Below, in pieces: positions 10,106-18,801 of a stretch of DNA of 64,000 nucleotides. Source of the DNA: a bacterium (GTDB taxonomy: Bacteria; Armatimonadota; Zipacnadia; Zipacnadales; UBA11051). The notes beneath the pieces were generated by a model, which had not been told where the DNA came from, searched no databases, and saw nothing but the letters and a program-made list of their open reading frames with translations. The stretch lies in contig JAUVVY010000004.1 in NCBI GenBank assembly GCA_030604405.1, positions 22,853-86,852 of the forward strand, given 5' to 3'. Positions within the stretch are counted from its first letter, which is position 1. Each line of letters begins with the position of its first letter. The position numbers and the translations under genes are program-made.

Positions 10106-11506
10106 CTACCGAGCCAGGTCAGAGTCGTCAAGTGGTTCCAGAGCAAGCCGCCTCGGGTTCTTAGCGATGAACTGACGCAGGCGCTGGTCAAGCTGTTCTA
10201 CAATGTGTGGATGCTCGTCGGCGACGTTTACCGTCTCGTAGCGGTCTGTGCGCAGGTCGTACAGTTCACGGCGCGGCAAGGAGTTGAAGAAATCCACCTT
10301 GTCCTTGATGGTCCCATCCTTCTCGTTGCGCCATGGCGACGCGCACAGACAGGCGATGTCCAGCCACGTCTGATCTTCGTGATAGTCGGCGGCTCCGCGG
10401 CGGATATACTTGTACTCATCGGTGCGGATGGCCAGTTCGGGCGAGACCCAGGTGCCGTGCTGCTTTGTAGCGCCCCCCGTCAGCAACAGCGCGTCGTGGA
10501 TGGATGCTTGTTCGCCGCGGGCCATCGGCAGCCAGGATTTGCCATCCAGGTTGTCCGGCGCGTCAATGCTGGCCATGTCGAGCACGCTGGGCATGAGGTC
10601 TATGTGCCCGACTATGCCGGAGACGCGACTCCCCGAAGCGCACTTCACACCAGCCGGGGGCTTGAAGATCAGAGGCACGCCCACTGTCGTCTCGTAGGGC
10701 TCGCGATGTTCGAATGGGGCGTTGTGCTCTTCCATGTCCTCCCCGTGGTCGGCGGTGACGATGATCGCAGTCTGATCATATACGCCGGTCTCGCGGAGGA
10801 TGTTGAATACCTCGCCCACAGCATTGTCAACGTAGCTGAGTTCGCCGTTGTAGAGGTCAATCTTTTCGCGGGACACGTCGGTGAGACGTTCTGTCCATCC
10901 CCAGTGTGGGTGGTAGCCCCTACCATTCACGTCAACTTCCTCCGGCTCCGGGCCTCCGGTGTGCATGGTGCGATAGGGCTCGGGCTGGTTGTAGGGCTGG
11001 TGGGGATCCCAGTAGTGGAGCAACAGATACCAGGGCTGCTTATTGGCATATTGGCGCAGCCACGGCAGCAGCGGCTCATTGAGGTCACTGGCGACAAGGT
11101 GGCAGGGATGGGAGCCCTGGGGCGCCCAGATGTTGACATACCAGTGGAAGCCGCGCGCGAACCAGCTTGGATAGCAGCCGAAGTCGTGAAGGTTATCGAA
11201 GGCGGCGGTGCGGTATCCATTGTCGCGCAGGATCTCGGCAAGCACCGGCGTCGTGTCGTCGAGGCGCTGGTCGGGCTCATTGGGGTGGCTGAACAGTGTC
11301 CCCACGATGCCGTGGGTGCTGGGATCCTGGCCGGTAGCCATCGTCGTGAAACTGGGCATCGTATGGGCGGTATTGGTCACACAGTTCTCACACAGTACCC
11401 CCTCAGCCGCGAGAGCGTCAAGCTGTGGGCTGGTCTTACGCGGATACCCGTAGCAGCTAAGGTGATCTCGACGTTGAGTATCCAGCACTATTACCAGGAA
11501 GTTCAT
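10106..11506 (-). CDS. Sulfatase-fold (alkaline phosphatase superfamily) hydrolase with Thr at the formylglycine position
   Basis: This PF00884-type metal hydrolase has about 466 residues. Metal ligand Asp9 lies in IVLDTQRRDHLSCYGY, the DPH motif in HYWDPHQPY, and the second metal cluster in TADHGEDMEEH. Classical sulfatases need C/S-x-P-x-R for formylglycine formation; here the aligned stretch is HTMPSFTTMATG, with Thr49 and Phe53. That resembles the Thr-nucleophile branch of the fold, so phosphodiesterase or phosphoesterase activity is as plausible as sulfatase activity. There is no signal peptide, so it is probably cytoplasmic. The start at 11506 has GGAG about eight bases upstream; an upstream in-frame codon at 11551 would add an unconserved tail. 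Confidence 0.85.
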   Translation of the reverse strand: MNFLVIVLDTQRRDHLSCYGYPRKTSPQLDALAAEGVLCENCVTNTAHTMPSFTTMATGQDPSTHGIVGTLFSHPNEPDQRLDDTTPVLAEILRDNGYRTAAFDNLHDFGCYPSWFARGFHWYVNIWAPQGSHPCHLVASDLNEPLLPWLRQYANKQPWYLLLHYWDPHQPYNQPEPYRTMHTGGPEPEEVDVNGRGYHPHWGWTERLTDVSREKIDLYNGELSYVDNAVGEVFNILRETGVYDQTAIIVTADHGEDMEEHNAPFEHREPYETTVGVPLIFKPPAGVKCASGSRVSGIVGHIDLMPSVLDMASIDAPDNLDGKSWLPMARGEQASIHDALLLTGGATKQHGTWVSPELAIRTDEYKYIRRGAADYHEDQTWLDIACLCASPWRNEKDGTIKDKVDFFNSLPRRELYDLRTDRYETVNVADEHPHIVEQLDQRLRQFIAKNPRRLALEPLDDSDLAR

Positions 11507-11525
11507 CGTACCAACTCCGAATGAC

Positions 11526-11843
11526 GTGTTGAGGGCCCTGTCCGCTTTCAAGATGACGGGAGCAGAATTCGAGTCATACCTGCAGAGTTGGCTAACCCTC
11601 TATGGCAAGCCGCCAATGCTCAAAGGGATCGAACTCGACTGGAGCACTGATCCCCTCAACAAGGTCATCCGCATCAACAGCGCCGGCCTCAATCGCGACG
11701 ACCAGTACAAGATCGTTGCAGATGAGGTTACACTAACACGCGCCTGCTGGGCGGTCCCGCAACATATCCAGTATCATCTGTTGCCCGACACCGTCGCCGC
11801 GGCGGTCCTCCAACATATCGAGCAGGGCAACTGGCCACATTGA
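11526..11843 (+). CDS. Hypothetical protein, 105 residues
   Basis: This open frame starts at GTG 11526 (ATG 11553 is an internal alternative). It is the only coding candidate between the sulfatase-like and MttB-family genes and has no competing frame on the other strand. Its composition is ordinary for a soluble protein and it ends in AAAVLQHIEQGNWPH. I do not recognise a family, and no ribosome-binding site precedes either start. Its start is only 19 bp from the divergent sulfatase-like start, which leaves no room for two promoters. It may be leaderless, a remnant, or spurious. Confidence 0.4.
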   Translation: MLRALSAFKMTGAEFESYLQSWLTLYGKPPMLKGIELDWSTDPLNKVIRINSAGLNRDDQYKIVADEVTLTRACWAVPQHIQYHLLPDTVAAAVLQHIEQGNWPH

Positions 11844-11912
11844 GTGACTGATTGAGCGTCCCGCGGCTATGCGGCTTGCCGCAGATTTGCGAAGGTCAAT
11901 AGGCCGTCGGGC

Positions 11913-13364
11913 TCACTGCCCGAATTCAGCCTCTGCTTGGGCGTAGATCTTGTCTAACTCCCGCTGCTTGTCATCTGGGAGATGGTATGGCTCGAAGCTG
12001 CTGATGCGCTCCAGGGCCTCCTCGCGGGCGCGGTCCTTGAGTGTGGTGCGATGGCTCAGCCACGAGTTCAGCTTCTCCCGCACAATCCGCTCCGGAGATG
12101 GCACAATATTGCGGAAACGTTTGACCGTATTAGGGTGGCTGATAAAGGTGTCATCGCCCAGAGCGACCTCGCGACATTCCTCGTACAGGCCCTCCATGTT
12201 GATGATGTCCGGATGCGGATCGAATGCTTCGATCGTCTCGCGAATATAGTTGACCATCTCCACGTCAATAACCATCTGCACGCCGCTGTAGAGATCATCC
12301 ACGCACAGCACGCCCGCGTAGCCGAAGTTGCGTGCCCCCTGCATGGCGCCCATCAGCCCACATGCCATCTTCTCCATCGCCGCCTGCTCGTCCACCGCCG
12401 CACTGCTGGTCTCCAGGAGCACGTGCGGGATAGAGTACACTTGCGGCCCGCAGCCAGATAGTCCCCATTCGACTTGCGAAGCCAGGTAGTGGAACAGGTG
12501 CAGCCTCGGGGAGCCAAAGGCCCAACAGGCATTGCGCAGGTCAGTCGGGATGCCCACGCCCATGATCACCGGCGCGTGTATCTCTGGGTCAAAAAGGTTC
12601 AGAAGCATGTGGATAGCCAGCGACTCGGCCAGGGTCATGGTGGCACAGCCGACCGCCGTCACCGGCTTCATGATGCCGATCATGACATAGTCGAGAATGC
12701 GGAAATTGATGTCGCGATGCTTCTTCCAGTCGGGATAGAAATCCAGGAAAATGCTCAGGTCCTTGGGGTCAACGCACATTGCGCTGGGCACGGTCAGAGT
12801 GACATCAAACCTGCGGCCCACCACCTGGTGCATTTCGTAGATGTAGCGAGTCTGCTCGGGCTGCTGGTAGTCGTAGGGCCGGATGTTATCCGCTATCTCA
12901 AAGCAGATCTTGAAGCAGGTAATAGCGCGCATCAGCGGCGGCAAGTCCTGGGGCATACACGGGTACGAGCCGCCAATGCCGAAGGAGTTGGCCAGTTTAA
13001 TCAGGTCGCGCAAGTCCTGGCAGGTGGCAGGGCGCACCTGTTCGGTCTCGATGTCCAGAACCGACATGGAAAAGCCGGCGATGCTGATTTGCCATTCATC
13101 CGACGGCGCTGCCCGGTCGGCTTTCTCCTGTTCCTGCGACTTGGATGAAATGAAACGCTCAAGGTATTCGTGCGTCAAAGCGGGCTCGAAGTACACACGA
13201 TCCCCATCAATGCGCAAGCCCGCTTTGCCCTTGAGCTTTTGCAGGAATGGCTCATGTGCCGCCACGAAGCCCACTTCGTCCAACAGCTTCGTGGCCGTAG
13301 CGCAGCACTGCTCGACAATGTCCGGCGTGAGGTCAATCCCGTAAGTCGGATACAGGTATTCCAT
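11913..13364 (-). CDS. MttB-family (trimethylamine methyltransferase superfamily) protein, non-pyrrolysine
   Basis: This 483-residue protein resembles the MttB superfamily (COG5598), whose non-pyrrolysine members demethylate quaternary amines such as glycine betaine or proline betaine and pass the methyl group to a corrinoid protein. The frame is continuous with no internal TAG, so pyrrolysine is not used. Family-like stretches include GVGIPTDLRNACWAFGSP and ARNFGYAGVLCVDD in the second half. GGAGGGG precedes two adjacent ATGs at 13367 and 13364; I report the second, with better spacing. No corrinoid-binding protein or reactivating factor is in the window, so its partner is elsewhere or its role differs. 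Confidence 0.78.
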   Translation of the reverse strand: MEYLYPTYGIDLTPDIVEQCCATATKLLDEVGFVAAHEPFLQKLKGKAGLRIDGDRVYFEPALTHEYLERFISSKSQEQEKADRAAPSDEWQISIAGFSMSVLDIETEQVRPATCQDLRDLIKLANSFGIGGSYPCMPQDLPPLMRAITCFKICFEIADNIRPYDYQQPEQTRYIYEMHQVVGRRFDVTLTVPSAMCVDPKDLSIFLDFYPDWKKHRDINFRILDYVMIGIMKPVTAVGCATMTLAESLAIHMLLNLFDPEIHAPVIMGVGIPTDLRNACWAFGSPRLHLFHYLASQVEWGLSGCGPQVYSIPHVLLETSSAAVDEQAAMEKMACGLMGAMQGARNFGYAGVLCVDDLYSGVQMVIDVEMVNYIRETIEAFDPHPDIINMEGLYEECREVALGDDTFISHPNTVKRFRNIVPSPERIVREKLNSWLSHRTTLKDRAREEALERISSFEPYHLPDDKQRELDKIYAQAEAEFGQ

Positions 13365-13736
13365 CATCTTCCCCTCCGTAGCCGTATCATACACTGCCCA
13401 CAAGTGCAAGGAAGACCGCAGTAGTGCGAGTTAAAAGAAGGTTTGCCTCTGTCGCGTGGCACAGACTTTCTGCCCTGTGAGTGCCGTTGGCGTACTCGCC
13501 GGCAGAATGTCAGAATTCGGGTGAGCGTCACTGCCAACGGAGTCGGGCTGCCCTTCGACTGCGCTCAGGACCTGCGGAAAGCGCGACCTACGCGACAAGG
13601 GTGTGCAGAGGCGTCATTTCCCTGCGGGTGCATCGTGCCACACCATACTTATTATTCGAAAATGTGGGTAATGCGATATCACTGTCTTAGACGTCAGAAC
13701 AGGAGAGAGATTCCGACTGTACTTCGCAATCCCACC
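13365..13736. other. Intergenic region with palindromic sequence and one dispersed repeat
   Basis: No gene is visible. CCGTTGGC at 13484-13491 pairs with GCCAACGG at 13533-13540. A 22-bp copy of a dispersed motif lies at 13550-13571. The upstream region of the MttB-family gene (13368-13440 on the minus strand) must hold its promoter; I could not pick a convincing -35/-10 pair. Confidence 0.5.
13550..13571 (+). repeat. Dispersed short repeat, copy 1 (inverted relative to 40323-40344)
   Basis: The motif begins GCCCTTCGACTGCGCTCAGG. Its reverse complement matches 40323-40344 at most positions, GCCCTGAGC...GTCGAAGGGC. Each copy is itself partly self-complementary at the ends. It is intergenic in both places. 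Confidence 0.55.
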
Positions 13737-16700
13737 TCACGGCCTGCCCGTAAAGCTGGCAACGGTCACCACTTTCGCCTGCGGCACTGTAAGCTCTACG
13801 TCGGTCATGGCCTGCACCTCGTACAGATGCGGCCCGCGACGCTCCACGTAGGTGACGGTCGGTATGTGGTAGCTGTCCCCGGGGCCGATGTCGCTGACCC
13901 AGTACAACCTTCTCCCGTCGCCATCGAGGTCGGCGAATATCTCGTTCAGGTCGCCTTCGACCCCCTCGACTGTGAATGCGTTGCCGCTGCATTTGACGAT
14001 GCGCAGGCCCACCGATTTGTCCTCGTTGTACAGCCAGCGGCCCTGGTGCTGTCTGCCATCAACGCGACCCAGTTTAGCCAATTTCAGCACGCTATTGTCG
14101 CTGTCAATTTCTTCGACATAGCCCATCTGGATCAGGAACAGAGTGTCACCGAATTCCAGAGTTGTGCTGCCGTCGCCGACGCTGGCCCGCACGGTGGTGT
14201 AGCTGGTCTGTTGCAGTTCATTGCCCAGGATGACGACCCGGTCAATATAGGCCTCGGGCAGGCCGAGTTCAACATCAATCGTTATCGTGTTGCGCTCGTG
14301 GTCCACGCTGAGCACCTTGCCGGATGGCGACGGCTCCGCCCGCAGCTCGAAGTCACCGCACCGCAGCTCGGTACCATTCACCAGGCAGGCGCGTATCACG
14401 CCTGTAGCATCCAGGGTAACCATCGCAAATTCAGCAGTCGCCGCCAACTCTTTGTCACCAGCTTGCCACGTGCACTGCTCCACGGGATCGAGGGAACTGT
14501 GAATCAAGTCCTGCAGGTCGTCGTAGCCGACGGAGATGCCGACCGTCCGTTCGCCGGCTTTGACCGGCGTCAGGCGATCCACGCTCGTGATTGCCGCTTC
14601 GCCCAGGTGCGGCTCGGAGACAGAGATGAAAGCCGAATACAGACCCTCCTCCTCGTCCGCCTGCTCGTCAAGCACGTTGCGGCCCAACACATATTGCAGT
14701 GTATCGGGATGCCTGGGCTTGAGTTCGGCCTCTGCGTCGGCGAGGATCACCTCATCGGCGCAGCCTGCCGGCATCGTCATCGTCAGCGCCAGGTCCTCAT
14801 CGGGTTTGCGCCAGGTTGCGGACCATGCCCCCTCCGGCCTCATCCGCCGCACATTGAACAGGTACTGGAAGCCGCTGGTGCGAATGTCGGCCATCCGAGG
14901 CGCTTTGGCTTCTACGTCAGTAGTCAGGACGCTGTCATGGACCAGGGCGTAGCTCTGCCCTAGCGCAGTGACCATCATGCTGAACTCGTCAGCGGGCTTG
15001 TCCAGATCGAAGATTTCGGATATCCACCGGCTGCCGACAGCTCCCGAAGCCTCCCACTTCATCGTCTTTGCCACGTCGCCCACGGATACATCCAGAACGT
15101 TCTCGCCGGCGTTGTAATCGTACACATAGAGCATCAGCTTGTACTTGCCGGCCGGTATCTCCGGGATCTTAACAGTCATCAGCGCGCTGGTTTGCTTCGT
15201 CAGGATGGTATTGCCGCCGCCATACGTGCACCAGCCTTCGGCCGACCGCGTACCGTAGTTGGGCGTGTCTTTGATGACATCATCGGTCTCGCGCAGCGGC
15301 ACCACAACGCCCTGAGACTGCATTCGCATCTGCGTTGTAGGCTGGCCCCCGAATTCAACTTCTTCGCCCATCAGCGTGCCCTTTGTCTGCACGGGACCGG
15401 GCTCTGCGCCTGCCACAGTGAATTCGGGAAACGGCGGCCCATGGAAGCTGTAGTCGTGCTGGTAGCCGCCCTGCACCCGGAAGATGTCGAGCAGGTAGGA
15501 AGTCTCCGACGAGATGTCTATCAGCGCCGCCGTCCGCCGGTAGAGCGAACAGGTACTGGGATACGTGGCAGTTTCGGCGGAGGCGTCCATGAGCTGGACC
15601 TGCGGGGTGCCGGCCAAGGTGTTCAGATGGCCCCGGTTCATAGTCTCGTGCCTGTGCTGGTCCACGACCACGCAGTAGTGGCTGATGGTATTGTTGGTCC
15701 AGTAGGTGCACTTCGGCAGCCAGTGGGCCGGATAGCCCATGTCGGTGAGCATTGGCCGGTCGTGGGCGGTCATCTCCATGGTCAACCGGTCGAAATGGCC
15801 GTGCCCGCCGCCGGAAAAGCCGTAGTACATCGAAACCCCGCGCTTGGCCTCGCCTTCCCCGGCCTCAAGTATTGCCAGACCGTAGCCGCCGACATTACGT
15901 GTTTTCAGCCCCAGGTCAGTGCCTTCTTCGGCTACGATTGTGCCGACTTCTTCTTCATCAAAGTATTCGTCGAAGAGATCCTGGGATCGCGCCTTCATAA
16001 TGGTCAGAGCCTTGGCGTGGCGGGGGTCTTTGTAATGGGTGAACGCCCGGCCCTGCAGACCCGCACTCCAGCCTATCCGCCCCGCGCCTAGTATCGAGCC
16101 GCAGTCACCTATAGACGGACCTCCCCTCCCGCCGATCAGAAGCTCAAGCCCGATGTCAGCCATCTTCTTGACCTTCGGGTTGCTCCAGATGTCCACGCCC
16201 AGCTTGGGCAGCAGCTCGGCGATGGCGTAGAAGTTGCTGCACCAGCCGGATGAATAGCTTGGCGAGCTTTCCCCGCCGTGGCCGTCGCGGTAGAAGCCAT
16301 TCCACAACAGGTACTCCACATCGCCGCTGCCTGTCATTATCCATTCCCGCATCTGCTCTGTCGTCGGGCCCTTTTCCGGGTCGTCGTTGTCCAACACGAT
16401 CGCGACAAAACAGAGCGCGCGCTGGTACATGCCGGTATTGCCGCGTATGAAGCCCCGCATGATGTCTTCGCCCATCACATTGAGCATTTTCGTCTCCATC
16501 AGCTCGCGCGGATCCTCAATGCCTTTTTCCTTCAGGAAGGCCCCCAGTTCCGGCGCATCATCCAGCGCCGGATAGATCGCGTCATACGCTGTAGCCAGGT
16601 TACTGATGACACCGGTGGACCAGATGTAGTCGAGTATCCGGCCATTGATGCGGGACGGCCATCGGTGGTGGTAAGCCTGGACACGGTAGTCATAGCTTTC

Positions 16701-17333
16701 GTAGTCCTGTGCGACCTTGGCCAGCAACACGGCACACTTGTGCGCGTAGATCGGCTCCTCGCTGAGCAGATACGCGCGTGCCAGGGCACGTATCGCAGGC
16801 AGCACCTCCGCTTGCCAGCGATGCCAGAAAACGTAGTGGCCCACAAAGAAGTAACGGGTGCCTTGCTCGTCTGTCCACCCAGCGCCGTTATCTACAAAGC
16901 CCGGGCCTGTTTCGGGTTCGTCGGTTACGCTATCGGGGTTCCAGCCGGCAAAATCATTAGACGGATACTCCGTCCCACAGACCGAGCATTTGACCTTGAA
17001 CGGTCTATCACTGCTCTTGATCCACGGGTAGTGACCGCCTTTTCTAAAGATCTCCTTGCCACATTTCGGGCAGCCGTTGCCGAAAGACACGTTAAGCGCC
17101 CTGAGCTGGCCCGGTGGTGGCACGAAATCCCATAGTTCCTCAGCAGACATCTCCACCCACCGCGCACTCGACGCTTTCGCCGACGTCACCTGCGCCTTGG
17201 CCCAGTCGTACTCTTCGATTTTCTGCCGCACACGAGCCATCAGTTCATCATCATAGTAGCTACGCCCGGTCTTGGCGTATGTCATGCCGGCCAGGAATAT
17301 CAGGCAAAGTATCACCGCTGTTTGTCTCATCAT
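13737..17333 (-). CDS. Secreted heparinase II/III-like protein, large (paralogue A)
   Basis: This 1198-residue exported protein has a signal peptide (residues 1 to about 20, hydrophobic AVILCLIFLAGMTYA). A possible zinc-ribbon-like pair, GCPKCG near residue 86 and CSVCG near 114, precedes an alpha/alpha-toroid region. The heparinase II/III-like beta-domain motif GGGHGHFDRLTMEM is near residue 514. The C-terminal 500 residues are beta-rich and unassigned. It probably cleaves or binds uronic-acid polysaccharide by a lyase mechanism, though substrate and activity are unproven. It is homologous along much of its length to the 1184-residue protein at 40365-43919. It is divergent from URO-D paralogue 2. 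Confidence 0.82.
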   Translation of the reverse strand: MMRQTAVILCLIFLAGMTYAKTGRSYYDDELMARVRQKIEEYDWAKAQVTSAKASSARWVEMSAEELWDFVPPPGQLRALNVSFGNGCPKCGKEIFRKGGHYPWIKSSDRPFKVKCSVCGTEYPSNDFAGWNPDSVTDEPETGPGFVDNGAGWTDEQGTRYFFVGHYVFWHRWQAEVLPAIRALARAYLLSEEPIYAHKCAVLLAKVAQDYESYDYRVQAYHHRWPSRINGRILDYIWSTGVISNLATAYDAIYPALDDAPELGAFLKEKGIEDPRELMETKMLNVMGEDIMRGFIRGNTGMYQRALCFVAIVLDNDDPEKGPTTEQMREWIMTGSGDVEYLLWNGFYRDGHGGESSPSYSSGWCSNFYAIAELLPKLGVDIWSNPKVKKMADIGLELLIGGRGGPSIGDCGSILGAGRIGWSAGLQGRAFTHYKDPRHAKALTIMKARSQDLFDEYFDEEEVGTIVAEEGTDLGLKTRNVGGYGLAILEAGEGEAKRGVSMYYGFSGGGHGHFDRLTMEMTAHDRPMLTDMGYPAHWLPKCTYWTNNTISHYCVVVDQHRHETMNRGHLNTLAGTPQVQLMDASAETATYPSTCSLYRRTAALIDISSETSYLLDIFRVQGGYQHDYSFHGPPFPEFTVAGAEPGPVQTKGTLMGEEVEFGGQPTTQMRMQSQGVVVPLRETDDVIKDTPNYGTRSAEGWCTYGGGNTILTKQTSALMTVKIPEIPAGKYKLMLYVYDYNAGENVLDVSVGDVAKTMKWEASGAVGSRWISEIFDLDKPADEFSMMVTALGQSYALVHDSVLTTDVEAKAPRMADIRTSGFQYLFNVRRMRPEGAWSATWRKPDEDLALTMTMPAGCADEVILADAEAELKPRHPDTLQYVLGRNVLDEQADEEEGLYSAFISVSEPHLGEAAITSVDRLTPVKAGERTVGISVGYDDLQDLIHSSLDPVEQCTWQAGDKELAATAEFAMVTLDATGVIRACLVNGTELRCGDFELRAEPSPSGKVLSVDHERNTITIDVELGLPEAYIDRVVILGNELQQTSYTTVRASVGDGSTTLEFGDTLFLIQMGYVEEIDSDNSVLKLAKLGRVDGRQHQGRWLYNEDKSVGLRIVKCSGNAFTVEGVEGDLNEIFADLDGDGRRLYWVSDIGPGDSYHIPTVTYVERRGPHLYEVQAMTDVELTVPQAKVVTVASFTGRP

Positions 17334-17658
17334 CGCTCAATCGCCACCTGTCTTGTGCGCATTGCTGAAGCCCACTATTTGAGACCTATAGCTATGTACT
17401 ATTCGCCACGGTTGCCATTCGTACCTCGCAGGAAAACGGTATCGGCGGCGGGGCACAAGTCCCCGCCCTACAGAATGCCCGTTGTTGTAGGGCGCGGGCT
17501 TGTACCGCGCCAATCGTGTAATAGCTGTTTTGTGACAAACACGACAGCAGTTTCGACAAACAGCACTCGAATCCTGACAGGTATGACAGGGTGTAGCGGC
17601 GAATTGTGGAGGCTGACGGCCCAAAGATCATTGTACGGACAAGAGCGGCGACCACCTT
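17334..17658. other. Divergent intergenic region between heparinase A and URO-D 2
   Basis: This 325-bp gap must carry the promoters of both divergent genes, but I see no strong consensus pair. Its one clear structure is the two-hairpin element at 17447-17511. I see nothing gene-like in the remainder. Confidence 0.5.
17447..17511. repeat. BIME-like two-hairpin palindromic element
   Basis: Two 26-bp arms, 17447-17472 and 17486-17511, form an imperfect inverted repeat (22 of 26 positions) around a 13-bp spacer. Each arm also folds on its own: GGCGGGG/CCCCGCC around CACAAGT at 17447-17467, and GGCGCGG/CCGCGCC around GCTTGTA at 17491-17511. Where the arms differ in the stems the changes are compensated, so each seven-bp stem stays perfect. 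This resembles paired REP/BIME intergenic elements. No transposase gene is present. Confidence 0.75.
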
Positions 17659-18747
17659 GTGATTGCAAAGCAGCGCGTCAAAGCGGCACTTTCGCACCGT
17701 GAACCCGACCGCGTACCGGTGGATTTCTGGTCCACGACCGAGACGGATACCAGGCTGCTTGAGCACCTGGGCCTGGCCAACCGCGAAGAGTTGCTGGAGG
17801 CTTTCGGCGTTGACTTTCGCTACATCCCCGGCCCCGAGTACACCGGCCCTCCGGTGCAGATTCAGGACGACGGCACAAGCTACGACCTGTGGGGTGTACC
17901 GCGCCGTCAAGTCGGCATCAAAGGCGACGGCTGGGAGCAGATCTACTGGGAAGTGGTGAGCTACCCCCTGGCCGACTGCGCATCAGTGGCGGATGTGGAC
18001 GCCTACGACAAGTGGCCGTCACCCGACTGGTTCGATTATTCGGTCATCAAAGAGCAGTGCGCGGGTTGCGACGATTATTGCGTGGTCTTTGAAGGCGACC
18101 GGCTCAACCGCATCGCACAGCTCAAACCGGCCATGTACCTGCGCGGCGCCGACCAGATCCTGATTGACATGGGCGTGGCTCCCGACATCTTCGATGCCAT
18201 CGTCGGCCGCATCAGCGAATTCTACCTCGAGTACCAGCGCCGCATCCTGCAGGCCGCTGATGGCTCGATTGACCTGCTGATGACGGGTGATGACTTCGGC
18301 ATGCAGAACGGGCCGATCATGGCCCCGGAGCAGTGGCGGGCCAGACTCAAACCCGGCTTTGCGGCATTCATCGAGCTGGCGCACCAGTACGGAGTGCCGG
18401 TGATGCACCATACCTGCGGCTCGGTGTTCGAACTCATCCCCGATTTCATAGACTCCGGGCTGGATGTGCTGCAGAGCCTGCAGCCGGAGGCGCGCGAAAT
18501 GGACGCGGCCCGCATCAAGAAGCTTTACGGTGCCGACCTGGCCTTCCAGGGAGGCATCAGCATCCAGCGCACGCTCCCCTTCGGCACGCCTCGCGAAGTG
18601 CGCGAAGAGGTAATACATCTATTTGATGCGATGAAGCCCGGGGGCGGATTCTTCGCCGGCACCAGCCACAAGATTCAGGCCGATACGCCGGTCGAGAATG
18701 TCGTGACTCTGATCGAAGCGTACCGCGAATTTGGCACTTATGCGTAA
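17659..18747 (+). CDS. URO-D family protein, paralogue 2 (methyltransferase-like metal site)
   Basis: This 362-residue URO-D superfamily barrel starts at GTG. The segment VMHHTCGSVFELIP carries His251-x-Cys253, matching the zinc-ligand pair of corrinoid methyltransferases MtaA and MtbA, which sets it apart from the two other paralogues. GDDFGMQNGPIMAPEQWR at about 210-227 is also typical of this branch. A third ligand could lie in the C-terminal GTSHKIQADTP, although there is no Cys there. It is cytoplasmic. It lies 54 bp upstream of the large secreted protein gene on the same strand and may be co-transcribed with it. A methyl-transfer role in catabolism is plausible, but no corrinoid protein is nearby. 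Confidence 0.83.
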   Translation: MIAKQRVKAALSHREPDRVPVDFWSTTETDTRLLEHLGLANREELLEAFGVDFRYIPGPEYTGPPVQIQDDGTSYDLWGVPRRQVGIKGDGWEQIYWEVVSYPLADCASVADVDAYDKWPSPDWFDYSVIKEQCAGCDDYCVVFEGDRLNRIAQLKPAMYLRGADQILIDMGVAPDIFDAIVGRISEFYLEYQRRILQAADGSIDLLMTGDDFGMQNGPIMAPEQWRARLKPGFAAFIELAHQYGVPVMHHTCGSVFELIPDFIDSGLDVLQSLQPEAREMDAARIKKLYGADLAFQGGISIQRTLPFGTPREVREEVIHLFDAMKPGGGFFAGTSHKIQADTPVENVVTLIEAYREFGTYA

Positions 18748-18801
18748 AGCCGACAGCATTGAGAGTATAGCGCCTGTATTCTATAAAAGGGGTATCTGAC
18801 C

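Noticed and set aside
10031..11524. 497-codon plus-strand frame opposite the sulfatase-like gene
   Set aside because: The minus-strand frame carries the conserved metal-binding motifs; this one has none.
11913..13364. Possible pyrrolysine-type trimethylamine methyltransferase
   Set aside because: There is no in-frame TAG within the continuous frame and the gene ends in TGA.
18759..18787. TTGAGA-17-TATAAA promoter match just upstream of the 1419-residue protein
   Set aside because: The predicted start site would fall around 18794, removing the AAGGGG ribosome-binding site at 18787-18792. Co-transcription from the URO-D gene 54 bp upstream is more consistent.
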